Below, piece by piece: positions 28,981-36,269 of a stretch of 64,000 nucleotides of DNA; within the stretch, counting starts at the first letter, position 1, and each line of letters begins with the position of its first letter. Source of the DNA: Actinoallomurus soli (GTDB lineage Bacteria; Actinomycetota; Actinomycetes; Streptosporangiales; Streptosporangiaceae); assembly GCF_024055715.1 (NCBI RefSeq), contig NZ_JAMXMV010000001.1:930001-994000 (forward strand), read 5' to 3'. Under the pieces are notes generated by a model. It did not search any database. It worked only from the letters and a program-made list of their open reading frames with translations, and was not told the DNA's origin. The position numbers were made by a program, and so were the translations under genes.

Positions 28981-29976
28981 GTGGAACACGAGTGTGAACG
29001 CGCCCACCCGACGACGGCCGCCGGGCCCGGACCGGCGGATCGGAATCCCGGTACGGCGGATCGAGGGCCCGGCGCGGCGGATCGGGGTGGCGGTACGGCG
29101 GATCGGGGTGGCGGTACGGCGGATCGGCGTCCCGGCGCGGTGGATCACGGTCACGGTACGGCGGATCGAGGGCCCGGGACGGCGGGCGGCGGATCCAGGC
29201 TGGCGGGGCGCGCGCTGACGCTCGCGTATGAGCGCCGGGTCGTCGCCGAAGAGCTGACCGTGGCGATTCCCGACCGGTCCTTCACCGTCATCGTCGGGCC
29301 GAACGCCTGCGGCAAGTCGACGCTGCTGCGCGCGCTCGCGCGGATGCTCAGACCGCGCTCCGGCGTCGTGCTGCTCGACGGCCGGAACGTTCACGCGCAG
29401 GCCACGCGCACGGTCGCGCGTACGCTCGGACTCCTCCCACAGTCGTCGATCGCCCCGGAGGGCATCACGGTGGCCGATCTGGTGGCGCGCGGGCGCCATC
29501 CGCACCAGGGCCTGTTCCGCCAGTGGTCGGCCGACGACGAGCGGGTCGTCCAGGAGTCGATGACCGCCACCGGCGTGGCCGATCTCGCCGGTGTCCGCGT
29601 CGACGAGCTGTCCGGCGGTCAGCGGCAACGCGTCTGGATCGCCATGGCGCTCGCTCAGGAGACCCCGCTGCTGCTCCTCGACGAGCCGACGACCTACCTG
29701 GACATCGCCCACCAGATCGACGTCCTGGACCTGTGCGCACGGCTGCAGCGCGAGCAGGGCCGCACCCTCGTCGCCGTCCTGCACGACCTGAACCAGGCGG
29801 CACGGTACGCCGACCACCTCATCGCGATGCGCGACGGGCGGGTGGTGGCCGAGGGAGCTCCCGCCGAGGTCGTCACGGCCGAGAGAGTGGAGGAGGTCTT
29901 CGGCCTGCCGTGTCGCGTGATCGACGATCCGGAGACCGGAACGCCCCTGGTCGTACCCGCCGCGCGGCGGCGGTAG
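28981..29976 (+). CDS. Iron-siderophore ABC transporter ATP-binding protein with repeat N-terminus
   Basis: A 331-residue ATPase of the FecE/FepC type. Walker A is GPNACGKST at 106-114, the signature is LSGGQRQRVWIAMAL near 204, and Walker B is LLLLDEPTTYLD near 225. Residues 19-67 form seven tandem heptapeptides of the ADRGPGT type, an N-terminal extension absent from usual homologues. GTG 28981 is preceded by AGGAAGGCAGGAAAC; GTG 28948 overlaps the permease stop and would add 11 residues. It completes the import arm of the siderophore locus. Confidence 0.9.
   Translation: MEHECERAHPTTAAGPGPADRNPGTADRGPGAADRGGGTADRGGGTADRRPGAVDHGHGTADRGPGTAGGGSRLAGRALTLAYERRVVAEELTVAIPDRSFTVIVGPNACGKSTLLRALARMLRPRSGVVLLDGRNVHAQATRTVARTLGLLPQSSIAPEGITVADLVARGRHPHQGLFRQWSADDERVVQESMTATGVADLAGVRVDELSGGQRQRVWIAMALAQETPLLLLDEPTTYLDIAHQIDVLDLCARLQREQGRTLVAVLHDLNQAARYADHLIAMRDGRVVAEGAPAEVVTAERVEEVFGLPCRVIDDPETGTPLVVPAARRR
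29035..29181. repeat. In-frame minisatellite, seven 21-bp units, at ATPase N-terminus
   Basis: Seven contiguous 21-bp units encode (A/V)D(R/H)-x-x-G-(T/A) heptapeptides. Two adjacent units are identical in protein (ADRGGGT), suggesting recent expansion. The array precedes the ATPase fold, so length changes would be tolerated. Confidence 0.93.
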
Positions 29977-30063
29977 GACCGGCGCCAGCACGAGGTACCG
30001 GCGGCTCAAAGATTCCGTCGAACCGCGTTTCACGAAGGTCGCCGGCCGCGTCATCCATGATCG

Positions 30064-30096
30064 TCTCCTTGGCGGAAGCGACCTCTGCCAAGGAGA
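30064..30096 (+). promoter_or_regulatory. Hairpin sequestering the RBS of the secreted-protein gene
   Basis: TCTCCTTGGC (30064-30073) and GCCAAGGAGA (30087-30096) form a perfect 10-bp stem with a 13-nt loop. The 3' arm contains the AAGGAGA Shine-Dalgarno sequence of the gene starting at ATG 30101, so the folded mRNA would hide its ribosome-binding site. Confidence 0.8.
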
Positions 30097-30100
30097 TCAG

Positions 30101-30625
30101 ATGATCAAGTCTTTCGACCGACGCATCGTCACCGCGGCCACGGCCGTCGCACTCGGAATCGTCCTCACACCGGCGTCCGCCCGCGCCGCCGGTTTCTCCA
30201 TGGTCTACACGTGCGCGGTGCCACTCCTCGGGGACAGGAGCGTGGAGTTCGACGGCACCCTGACCGCGACGCCGCACCGGCCGACCGTGGGCACGTTCAC
30301 GCGGGTCGACCTGCACGTCTCCCGGCTCAGCCTCCGTCCGCCGGTGGCCGTGACCTCCTGGAGCGCCGACGCCGATGTCGACGTCAGCGGCGCCCAGGTC
30401 GCGGGCTTCCGGCTGTCGGGCTCCGGCGGCCCGGTCTCGGCGTACGACACCGTCACGGGCGACCTCACGGGCGGGTGGGTTCCGAGGGCGATCGGAGTCG
30501 ATCGGCTCCGCCTCGGCAAGGTCGTGCTCAGGGTGAGCACCTCGACCTTCGGTGAGGTCGTCGTTCCCTGTGCGCCGAGACGGCCGCGCCCGGTGGCCGA
30601 GACCCTCACCGTCTTCACCCGCTGA
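30101..30625 (+). CDS. Secreted protein of unknown function
   Basis: A 174-residue protein with a clear Sec signal peptide (positive MIKSFDRR, hydrophobic core to about 25, cleavage after SARA around 29). The mature part begins GFSMVYTCAVPLLG and is predicted mostly beta from its alternating hydrophobic pattern. Two cysteines (about residues 37 and 152) could form a disulfide. The Y-x-C-x-x-PLLG start resembles secreted actinobacterial proteins of the DUF6801 kind, but I cannot assign a function. The RBS is inside a perfect hairpin, suggesting translational control. A strong terminator follows. Confidence 0.7.
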   Translation: MIKSFDRRIVTAATAVALGIVLTPASARAAGFSMVYTCAVPLLGDRSVEFDGTLTATPHRPTVGTFTRVDLHVSRLSLRPPVAVTSWSADADVDVSGAQVAGFRLSGSGGPVSAYDTVTGDLTGGWVPRAIGVDRLRLGKVVLRVSTSTFGEVVVPCAPRRPRPVAETLTVFTR

Positions 30626-30667
30626 CCCCCTGACCCGCTGACCCGCGGGAACGCGGGCACCCGCCGG

Positions 30668-30697
30668 GGCGGGGCCGGTCGGCGGATCGGCCCCGCC
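30668..30697 (+). terminator. Terminator after secreted-protein gene
   Basis: GGCGGGGCCG (30668-30677) and CGGCCCCGCC (30688-30697) form a perfect 10-bp G+C stem with a 10-nt loop, 42 bp after the stop. Confidence 0.7.
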
Positions 30698-31096
30698 GCG
30701 TGCCGGGACCGCGCGGCCGCCCGCCGTGAGTTCTCCCCGTTCGCACGAATCGCAGGACGTCTTCCGACCCCGCCGGCGCCCCGACCGTACGGCGACGTTC
30801 CCCGGCCGCGCCCCCGGGCCCATCGCCGCGCGCACGATCGCGCGCACGCCCCCGCCGCAGGTCACCCCGGTGGTGCGGCAGGCGGCACCCTTCTTCACTC
30901 CGGCCCTGACGAGCCGAATGCTGTTCGGTCGAGCTTCTTAGATCACGGTTTGGCGGCCAACGGCCGCCGAACCGCTATTGTCCGGTTAATTGCCGTTGAT
31001 CGATACTATGATGCTCGAATTACCGGGGATCTACCGATGCGCGCCTCCGTTCTGACATGTTGAGCCGCGCATCTTCCGCGCGAAGTGGGGTCATCA
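30698..31096 (+). promoter_or_regulatory. Gene-free region with AT-rich promoter zone before L,D-transpeptidase
   Basis: No convincing coding sequence is seen; a 71-codon frame at 30726-30941 is Arg/Pro-rich without RBS. The part from about 30930 to 31060 is strikingly less G+C-rich than its surroundings. It contains TTGTCC (about 30978) followed after 18 bp by GATACT, a possible -35/-10 pair for the L,D-transpeptidase gene. The long leader after it could be regulatory, but I see no known riboswitch core. Confidence 0.35.
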
Positions 31097-32341
31097 GTGC
31101 GCATCAGTCGATCGAGTCGATGGGTCATGCCGGTGGCGGCCGCGACCCTCCTCACCATGGCCGCGGCGTGCTCGTCGAGCGGCGACGCCTCCCCGGCGGG
31201 CAAGTCCGCCAAGGCGCCGGACGCGGCGGCCACCATCACTCCGGCGAACGGGACCGCCAAGGTGCGCCCGGACAAGGGCGTCACGGTGCAGGCGGACAGC
31301 GGAGTGCTGGAGCAGGTGAGCGTTCAGGCGGGCTCGAGCACCGTCGACGGCCTGATGTCCGCGGACAAGAAGAGCTGGACGACGAAGTGGACGCTCAAGC
31401 CCGGCACCTCGTACACGGTGACCGCCACCGCGAAGAACGCGGCGGGCAAGGTCACCACCGCCACGAGTAAGTTCACCACGCTCAAGGCGTCCTCGACGGT
31501 GAAGATCAGCGACGTGATCCCGCAGCCCGGGGAGACCGTCGGCGTCGGAATGCCGATCACCGTGACGTTCAGCCGCCCGGTCGCCAACAAGGCGGCGGTC
31601 GAGAAGGCCCTCGAGGTCCGGTCGACCACGCCGGTGCAGGGCGCCTGGCGCTGGATCACCAGCGAGCAGGCCATCTTCCGCACGAAGGACTACTGGCCGG
31701 CCCACAGCAACGTCAGCCTCGTCGCGCACCTGGCGGGCGTCCGCGCCTCCGCCGGCGTGTACGGGGCCAAGGACGTCACGCGCAACTTCTCGATCGGCGC
31801 CTCCCACATCGCCAAGGTCAATCTCAAGACCCACAAGAACAAGGTCTACGTCGACGGTAAGCTCGCCAAGACCATCCCGATCAGCGGCGGCATGGGCGGC
31901 GGCGACTCGCACGGCAACGACTTCCGCACCACGAGCGGCGTCCACCTGACGATGGGCAAGTCCCCGGTCGTGACGATGACCTCCCCGAACATCAAGGAGG
32001 GAGAGGCCGGGTACTACCACGAGCTCGTCTACAAGGACGTGCAGATCAGCAACAGTGGCGAGTACCTCCACCAGAGCCCCGGCGACTTCGGCTGCCTCGG
32101 CCACAGCAACTGCAGCCACGGTTGTGTCCGGCAGACGCCCTCCGGCGCCGCCTGGTACTTCAAGCTGAGCAACCGCGGTGACGTCGTCGTCATCAGCGGT
32201 TCGACCCGCGACCTCGAGTGGAACAACGGCTGGGGCTACTGGCAGCTGTCCTTCACCAAGTGGATGAAGGAGAGCGCCCTCAAGCAGCCGGTGACGACGA
32301 CCGCTCTCACGGCGTCCTCCGGCGCGGCGTCGCCCAACTGA
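31097..32341 (+). CDS. L,D-transpeptidase lipoprotein (Ig-like domains plus YkuD)
   Basis: A 414-residue exported enzyme that makes 3-3 cross-links in peptidoglycan, resembling mycobacterial LdtMt2. The signal ends in a lipobox with Cys about 25 (LLTMAAACSSS). Two Ig-like domains cover about 45-130 and 135-240. The YkuD catalytic domain (about 245-375) has SHGCVR with H341 and nucleophile C343. GTG 31097 was chosen; GTG 31085 would add four residues. A strong terminator follows, so it is a single-gene unit with its own AT-rich promoter region. Confidence 0.94.
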   Translation: MRISRSSRWVMPVAAATLLTMAAACSSSGDASPAGKSAKAPDAAATITPANGTAKVRPDKGVTVQADSGVLEQVSVQAGSSTVDGLMSADKKSWTTKWTLKPGTSYTVTATAKNAAGKVTTATSKFTTLKASSTVKISDVIPQPGETVGVGMPITVTFSRPVANKAAVEKALEVRSTTPVQGAWRWITSEQAIFRTKDYWPAHSNVSLVAHLAGVRASAGVYGAKDVTRNFSIGASHIAKVNLKTHKNKVYVDGKLAKTIPISGGMGGGDSHGNDFRTTSGVHLTMGKSPVVTMTSPNIKEGEAGYYHELVYKDVQISNSGEYLHQSPGDFGCLGHSNCSHGCVRQTPSGAAWYFKLSNRGDVVVISGSTRDLEWNNGWGYWQLSFTKWMKESALKQPVTTTALTASSGAASPN

Positions 32342-32350
32342 CGACGGACG

Positions 32351-32383
32351 AAGCCGGGCGGATCCGACCGATCCGCCCGGCTT
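32351..32383 (+). terminator. Strong terminator after L,D-transpeptidase
   Basis: AAGCCGGGCGGATC (32351-32364) and GATCCGCCCGGCTT (32370-32383) form a perfect 14-bp stem with a 5-nt loop, 9 bp after the stop. Confidence 0.9.
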
Positions 32384-32438
32384 TCGCATGTCCGAAGCGC
32401 CTTTCGTCGGTTCCGGCACGTCACGCGTGCGGGGGTGG

Positions 32439-32481
32439 GACTCTCGACCCTCCCCGCCGATGATGGGGAGCGAGTCTCCCC
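32439..32481 (+). promoter_or_regulatory. Alternative leader hairpins before NACHT gene
   Basis: CTCCCC (32450-32455), GGGGAG (32465-32470) and CTCCCC (32476-32481) allow two mutually exclusive stems. The first is extended by GACTC/GAGTC pairing (32439-32443 with 32472-32476). The second stem ends about 17 bp before the start codon and near the AAGGAG RBS. This is an attenuator-like layout; function is inferred only from complementarity. Confidence 0.4.
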
Positions 32482-32497
32482 TCTCTAAGGAGCCCGA

Positions 32498-35400
32498 GTG
32501 GCAGAGTCGCTGACCTATGCCGATGCTCTGAAGATCCTCGGCGGCCGTCCCAGCAGGCTGATCGGCCTCGCCGACCGGCTGGCGGCCGCAGGCCTGGTCA
32601 CCTGGACGGTCGCCGCGCTGGCGACCGGGAACGACGCGTCCGCCGCGCTCAACCTGTTCGACCTGAAAGAGGAGATCGTCAGGTTCGGACACGACACCGT
32701 CCGCCGGATCTCGGAACGGCGCAGCGGGCTGTCCCGCTTCGACCGCACGCAGCGGCTGGCGGCGGCCCATGCCGTCCTGGTGGTGTCCTCCTACTTCGAG
32801 GCGCTGGAGCAGGGGGACCCGGTGATCGGGCTCGAGCGCTTCGAGCTGACTCCCGGCGAGAAGGTCGCCCAGGCGACCGGCACCCTCCCTTCGCGCGGGG
32901 GCGCCGAGCTGGTCGGCGGGCTGCTGCACGACCGGCTTCCGCTGCCCGAGCCGCACGTTCCGTACGAGAGCACCCGAGCGGCGATCAGGTCGACGTACGA
33001 GCTGATGTCACGGCGGCTGACGGCCTTCGTCCGTGGTGTCGCCGCGTGGGACGCCCTTTCCGGTCCGGAGCGCACGCGCCTGACCCGGGCGGTCGCGGCC
33101 GTGCCACCGGTCGCGCTCCAGACCTACGAACAGGCGTTCCGCAGGCTCGCGACGGACAACCGGGAGTTCGAGGTCTGGGCGAACCTGACACGGCTGGAGG
33201 CGCTCGGCGCCGGGTTGTCCGAGGTGGGACAGATCCTCGGCACCATGGCGGCGGTCCGGCCGGGTGACCGGCCCAGGCGCCGGTTGCTCCGGGGATACCG
33301 CGCGGCGCTGTCCGAACCGATCGTCGCGACCGGCCGGGCGCCCGACGGTGTGGTCCTGCCCGCCCTCGGCGACGCCTACGTCAACCCCCGATGCAAGGTG
33401 GCGGAGGTCGACCCGTCGGAGAGCCCGGCCGACCCGGCGTTCTGGGCCGCCGAACAGGTGCGGGAACCGCACGCCGAGGCCTTCCTGTCCGGCTTCCTGA
33501 CCTCCCCCCGTGCGGTCCAGGCCCCGCTCGTGGTCCTCGGCGAGCCCGGATCGGGCAAGTCGAAGCTGACCGAGGTCCTCGCCGCCCGCCTGCCCGAGGA
33601 GGACTTCCTGCCGATCCGGGTCGAACTCCGCCAGGTCGCGGCGGAGTCGATGATCCAGGAGCAGATCGAGCAGGCCGTCCGCCGCCAGTCGGGGGAACGG
33701 GTGACCCTGCCCGATCTCCTCGAGTCGGCCGACGGGGCGCTGCCCGTCGTGATGCTCGACGGCTTCGACGAGATGCTGCAGGCGGCGGGGCTGAACCGGT
33801 ACGACTACCTGGAGCAGGTCCGCGACCTTCAGCGCCGGCATTCGGCGCTCGGGCAGCCGGTCGCCGTCATCGTGACGACCCGTACCGTGGTCGCCGACCG
33901 CGTCCGGTATCCGGCGGGCACCGTCGCGCTGCGGCTCCAGCCCTTCACCGACGACCAGGTCCGCTACTGGCTGGACGTCTGGCACCGGCACAACGCCGCG
34001 CTCCTGGCGGCGCGGTCTCGCCGGCCACTTCCCGCCGAGACGGTCCTGGCCCATCGGGAGCTGGCGCGGCAGCCGCTGCTCCTGCTCATGCTCGCCATCT
34101 TCGACGCGCAGGACAACGCGCTGCAGGCCGGTACCGGGAGCTTCGGTCAGGCCGACCTGTACGAGGCGCTGCTGATGGACTTCGCGTTGCGGGAGGTGCG
34201 CAAGGCTCCACGAACCGCGTCCCTGCCGTCCGGCGAGCAGCGCAGGCTCGCGGAGGCGGAGCTGGAGCACCTGGCCGTCGCCGCGCTCGCCATGTTCACC
34301 CGTGGCCGGCAGACCGCCGGTGAGGACGAACTGGACCGCGACCTCTCCGTCCTGCTCCCGCAGCACCATGACCCCGGCGCCGACGAGCCGGCCGCGCTGA
34401 GCCCCGCCGAGCGCACCACCGGCCGGTTCTTCTTCATCCACCGCGCCGAGGCCCGGGTGCGGGACCAGCGGGCACGGACCTTCGAGTTCCTGCATCCGAC
34501 GTTCGCGGAGTTCCTCGTCGCCTGGCTCGCCGTCCGCGTCATCGACGACCTGACCGCGGTGCGGAAGGTGACGAGCGTGCGGCCGACGGCGGCCGGTGGC
34601 CGGCCGGATGACGGCTTCCTGTTCGCGGTCCTCTCCTTCGCCTGCGTGGCCGGACGCGCGCCGATCGTCGACTTCCTCGGCGAACTGCTCCGTCGCGGAC
34701 CGGAGGAGCACGAGCGCCGGGCGCTGCTGCGGGAGTTGCTCGACGGCGCGTTGTACCCGCACGCCGGGCGGTCCCACACCGCCTATGAGCCGGTGGTGCA
34801 TCCCGTCACCCGGCGGCTCGCCGCCTACTCCGCCAACCTGACGATCCTCCTCGTCCTGCTCTCCGGCGAGGGAATCACCGCCGACGAGCTGTTCCCCGGG
34901 TCCCCGGCCGCCGCGGTGGAGCGCTGGATCCGGCTGAGCCGTCTCTGGAAGGCCGAGCTGTCTCCGTCCGAGTGGCACGGGATCCTGAACACGCTGCGGG
35001 TCACCGTGCACCTGGCCGATGAGCTGCGGGTCCGGTTGGGCCGGGAGGACGGCTCCGCGGTATCGGTCCTCGGCGCGTTCGCCATCGCGCCCCCGGGCGC
35101 CCGGCCCGAGGCGACCGACTACGACCTGTTCCTCTCCGGCGACCCCGGAGCGTACGACCTTCGTGCGAACCCGGCGAGCGGCCTCGGGCTCCTCCTCCGG
35201 ACCCTGGCGTTCCTGCCGGACTGGCGGATGGGGATGCTGCTCCTGCAGTCCCTGCCGCTGTTCCGGGCCATGGGCGATCGCATCTGGTCGAGGTCGACCG
35301 GCGAGGAGGGGATCGTGCCCGGCTATCACCTCGGGCGGCTCGACCACACCCGCGACGCACCCGAGGACGAACGTGCGGCGACCTACCGGGAATGTCTCAG

Positions 35401-35734
35401 GGCGGCGGCCGCCTTCCCCGACCTGCACCGGCTCGTCCTCCTGCGCCTCCGCGACGACGTCGGCAGGCTGCCGGCCGCGAAGGTGCTGGACCTGCTCCAC
35501 CAGGCGAACACCGTGCGGCCGACGGACGCGTACCTCGAGACCGTCAACGCGCTGTGGCACCGGCTTCCCCAGAATGGGGCGGCCGGGCACGGAGTCGACG
35601 GCCGTGACCTGGTGGCGGCGCTCGTCAGGGCGATCGAGCAGCGGTGGCCGGACACGGACCTCGGTCTCCTCGCCCCGGGCCTCAGGGTCGCGGCCGCCGG
35701 AAGACGGCGCACCGCCGACACCGGATCCCGGTGA
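32498..35734 (+). CDS. NACHT-domain STAND NTPase with NNH7-like N-terminus
   Basis: A 1078-residue STAND NTPase. Residues about 1-110 (LTYADALKILGG, then FDLKEEIVRFGHDTVRRISE) match the NACHT N-terminal helical domain 7 pattern. The NACHT core has Walker A GEPGSGKS at 348-355 and the Walker B/NACHT signature VVMLDGFDE at 417-425. Residues about 480-680 form the winged-helix region, with FEFLHPTFAEFLVAWL near 660. The C-terminal about 370 residues are helical with no repeat family I can name. Related bacterial NACHT proteins defend against phages, so this is a candidate standalone immune sensor (inference). GTG start with TAAGGAG upstream. No effector gene is adjacent. Confidence 0.88.
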   Translation: MAESLTYADALKILGGRPSRLIGLADRLAAAGLVTWTVAALATGNDASAALNLFDLKEEIVRFGHDTVRRISERRSGLSRFDRTQRLAAAHAVLVVSSYFEALEQGDPVIGLERFELTPGEKVAQATGTLPSRGGAELVGGLLHDRLPLPEPHVPYESTRAAIRSTYELMSRRLTAFVRGVAAWDALSGPERTRLTRAVAAVPPVALQTYEQAFRRLATDNREFEVWANLTRLEALGAGLSEVGQILGTMAAVRPGDRPRRRLLRGYRAALSEPIVATGRAPDGVVLPALGDAYVNPRCKVAEVDPSESPADPAFWAAEQVREPHAEAFLSGFLTSPRAVQAPLVVLGEPGSGKSKLTEVLAARLPEEDFLPIRVELRQVAAESMIQEQIEQAVRRQSGERVTLPDLLESADGALPVVMLDGFDEMLQAAGLNRYDYLEQVRDLQRRHSALGQPVAVIVTTRTVVADRVRYPAGTVALRLQPFTDDQVRYWLDVWHRHNAALLAARSRRPLPAETVLAHRELARQPLLLLMLAIFDAQDNALQAGTGSFGQADLYEALLMDFALREVRKAPRTASLPSGEQRRLAEAELEHLAVAALAMFTRGRQTAGEDELDRDLSVLLPQHHDPGADEPAALSPAERTTGRFFFIHRAEARVRDQRARTFEFLHPTFAEFLVAWLAVRVIDDLTAVRKVTSVRPTAAGGRPDDGFLFAVLSFACVAGRAPIVDFLGELLRRGPEEHERRALLRELLDGALYPHAGRSHTAYEPVVHPVTRRLAAYSANLTILLVLLSGEGITADELFPGSPAAAVERWIRLSRLWKAELSPSEWHGILNTLRVTVHLADELRVRLGREDGSAVSVLGAFAIAPPGARPEATDYDLFLSGDPGAYDLRANPASGLGLLLRTLAFLPDWRMGMLLLQSLPLFRAMGDRIWSRSTGEEGIVPGYHLGRLDHTRDAPEDERAATYRECLRAAAAFPDLHRLVLLRLRDDVGRLPAAKVLDLLHQANTVRPTDAYLETVNALWHRLPQNGAAGHGVDGRDLVAALVRAIEQRWPDTDLGLLAPGLRVAAAGRRRTADTGSR

Positions 35735-35799
35735 AACAGAGAAGCCGGCCGCCAGCACCAGCGGCCGTCCAGGCGGCTGCGCATAGGCTGACAAGTCGG

Positions 35800-36020
35800 T
35801 CGCCGGAGCTACACCTTGGTCGACGTCGGGCAGCGGCAAGGAGGCGAACAGCCCGAACCGCCCCGAGTGGTCCCGTACGACGCCGGCTCCGTCCTCGTCG
35901 ACCTCCCTCGCCGGCGTACGGGCGGCGAGGGGGCCGCCGAAGAAGACGCCGGGAGAGGGCACCGACAGCACCGCCGTGTCGATGTCGCTGCGGTCCATCA
36001 AGTTCCAACCGCCGGCTGGG
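35800..36020 (-). pseudogene. Amidohydrolase-2 fragment
   Basis: On the minus strand from about 35998 the sequence reads MDRSDIDTAVLSVPSPGVFF, then HSGRFGLFASLPLPDVD. This is the conserved first third of an ACMSD-like amidohydrolase (PF04909). It then loses similarity and runs antisense into the NACHT gene. No intact start or remaining domain is present, so it is a relic. It is unrelated in detail to the intact amidohydrolase at 13.6 kb, which lacks this exact segment. Confidence 0.7.
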
Positions 36021-36064
36021 GCGAGCCGCCCCTCGTCCCCGCTCCTTGAGCCGGTAGACCACGC

Positions 36065-36158
36065 GCGCCGGCCGAAGGGACGCCGGTCAAACCCCGGCCG
36101 AGGGGACACCGGTCACGCGCCGGCCGAAGGGGACACCGGTCGCGCGCCGGCCGCCCTC
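36065..36158. repeat. Intergenic minisatellite, about three 27-bp units
   Basis: Three and a part imperfect units of about 27 bp, built on GCCGGCCGAAGGGACACCGG followed by TC and a short variable tail. It lies between the amidohydrolase relic and the glycosyltransferase gene. The remaining stretch 36159-36269 shows nothing recognizable apart from the RBS. Confidence 0.8.
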
Positions 36159-36269
36159 CTGCGGAGGGGCGCCGTTCAGCCGCCGGACATCCTCCGTTCT
36201 CCGGCCCCCGCGACCCTGGGACGGCCAGGGAAGTCTCCGGCCGCGTCCGGACGGCGAGATGGGAGTCGG

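Noticed and set aside
30698-31096. Known riboswitch (c-di-AMP type) before the L,D-transpeptidase
   Set aside because: The region was considered because such elements precede cell-wall genes in actinobacteria, but I could not find the conserved core motifs.
33008-36109. 1033-codon minus-strand frame opposite the NACHT gene
   Set aside because: Mostly a third-position G/C shadow of the NACHT gene; only its first part (about 35800-36020) shows real similarity and is annotated as an amidohydrolase relic.
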